A stretch of DNA of 64,000 nt from Selaginella moellendorffii (taxonomy: Eukaryota > Streptophyta > Lycopodiopsida > Selaginellales > Selaginellaceae), in NCBI RefSeq assembly GCF_000143415.4, contig NW_003314334.1, positions 389,614-453,613 on the forward strand, given 5' to 3'. A program made the position numbers and the translations under genes. This document shows positions 63,579-64,000 of the stretch, in pieces. Position 1 is the stretch's first letter. Every line of letters begins with the position of its first letter. The notes beneath the pieces were generated by a model, which saw nothing but the letters and a program-made list of their open reading frames with translations, did no database searches and was not told the DNA's origin.

Positions 63579-64000
63579 ATGGGAGGGGCTCTTGTTCTTG
63601 GTGCTTATGTGATGCTCTGCATTTCAGCTTGTATACAGGCATGGGAAATGTATGAGCTCCAGGCTTTGCTTGCGTTTAAAGGAGGTTTATCAAATCACAC
63701 TGCTCTATCCGGCTGGACAATGGATAATTCTCACAATCTCTGTGTGTCTTGGGAAGGAGTGACCTGCAGTAATGTTACTGGTCACGTTATAATGCTCGAT
63801 TTGGGGGGTCTCAATCTCGAAGGAATAATCAGTCCGGAAGTATCCAGGTTGAAAAATCTGGAGGTGCTTGACCTCTCTTTGAATAACCTGGTTGGCCCTC
63901 TACCAAAAGAGTTTGGAATGATGAAGAAACTGAAAACGTTGTATTTGCCATGTGAAATTCCGGAATTTATTGGCAATTTATCATCGCTCGAAGTTATTTG
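63579..64000 (+). CDS. LRR receptor-like kinase, N-terminal part, runs off the window
   Basis: An open frame from the ATG at 63579 to the window edge. It begins with a signal peptide (MGGALVLGAYVMLCISACIQ) and a plant LRR N-terminal cap: ELQALLAFKGGLSN, LSGWTM and CVSWEGVTCSNVTGHVIMLD with the paired cysteines. LRRs follow: LGGLNLEGIISPEVSRLKNL, EVLDLSLNNLVGPLPKEFGM and KLKTLYL. The next repeat is abnormal: LYLPCEIPEFIGNLSSLEVI joins two half-repeats with about eight residues missing, suggesting a small deletion or an intron. The rest (further LRRs, membrane segment, kinase) would lie right of the window, so receptor kinase versus receptor protein is undecided. Confidence 0.75.
   Translation, partial: MGGALVLGAYVMLCISACIQAWEMYELQALLAFKGGLSNHTALSGWTMDNSHNLCVSWEGVTCSNVTGHVIMLDLGGLNLEGIISPEVSRLKNLEVLDLSLNNLVGPLPKEFGMMKKLKTLYLPCEIPEFIGNLSSLEVI

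Overview
This window looks like nuclear DNA of a land plant with a very compact genome. The best fit is a lycophyte of the Selaginella type (S. moellendorffii-like), inferred from three things: most introns are only about 45-75 bp with GT..AG ends, genes are packed with intergenic gaps often below 150 bp, and PPR genes are abundant (five intact genes plus a fragment) as expected for a plant with heavy organelle RNA metabolism. The species call is inference; no species-specific marker was searched.

Layout. 1-5.8 kb is decayed repeat DNA: the 5' LTR and leader of a minus-strand LTR retrotransposon, two degenerate Ty3/gypsy pol remnants (zinc knuckle, protease and RT traces), a C-to-T decayed fragment of 25S rRNA, and a PPR scrap. 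6.3-17.4 kb holds four minus-strand genes: thermospermine/spermidine synthase, VIRILIZER (m6A writer), a PPR gene, and a chlorophyll-dephytylase-like hydrolase (CLD1 type). 18.7-20.4 kb is an intronless CYP86-type P450 on the plus strand, followed by almost 3 kb of AT-rich DNA with no recognisable gene. 23.2-24.5 kb encodes plastid SufC (ABCI6).

24.7-29.7 kb is a rearranged island. A DNA-level copy of the CLD1 middle exons abuts a broken copy of an MRNIP-like gene, and the intact MRNIP-like gene lies 3 kb away in opposite orientation, bracketing a P-class PPR gene and a dirigent gene. 29.7-33.5 kb has an RPB9-like polymerase subunit, a CCCH/WD40 (ZFWD) protein, a small unknown five-exon gene and a second dirigent gene. 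33.5-42.2 kb has a tRNA-like cloverleaf, two PPR genes built almost only from short ~31-residue repeats, a BAHD acyltransferase with a truncated tandem pseudogene, and a COMT-type O-methyltransferase. 42.2-62.0 kb is housekeeping: SUVR5 histone methyltransferase, HYPK, a PLS PPR gene, an RZ-1-type glycine-rich RNA-binding protein, DEAD-box helicase RH18, a DUF2358 protein and TWD40-2 of the TPLATE/TSET endocytic complex. The right edge holds a deleted organellar topoisomerase I pseudogene and the start of an LRR receptor kinase gene.

How the genes relate. There are no operons. Recurring themes are RNA metabolism (VIR, PPRs, RZ-1, RH18, RPB9-like), chromatin (SUVR5), plastid maintenance (SufC, CLD1), and apoplastic phenolic/aliphatic polymer chemistry (CYP86, BAHD, OMT, two dirigents), the last being a loose neighbourhood rather than a proven cluster. 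Telo-box motifs (AAACCCTA) sit near many housekeeping start codons. I did not find a convincing wholly new system; the most unusual structures are the inverted MRNIP duplication with its fused CLD1 fragment and the decayed 25S piece.
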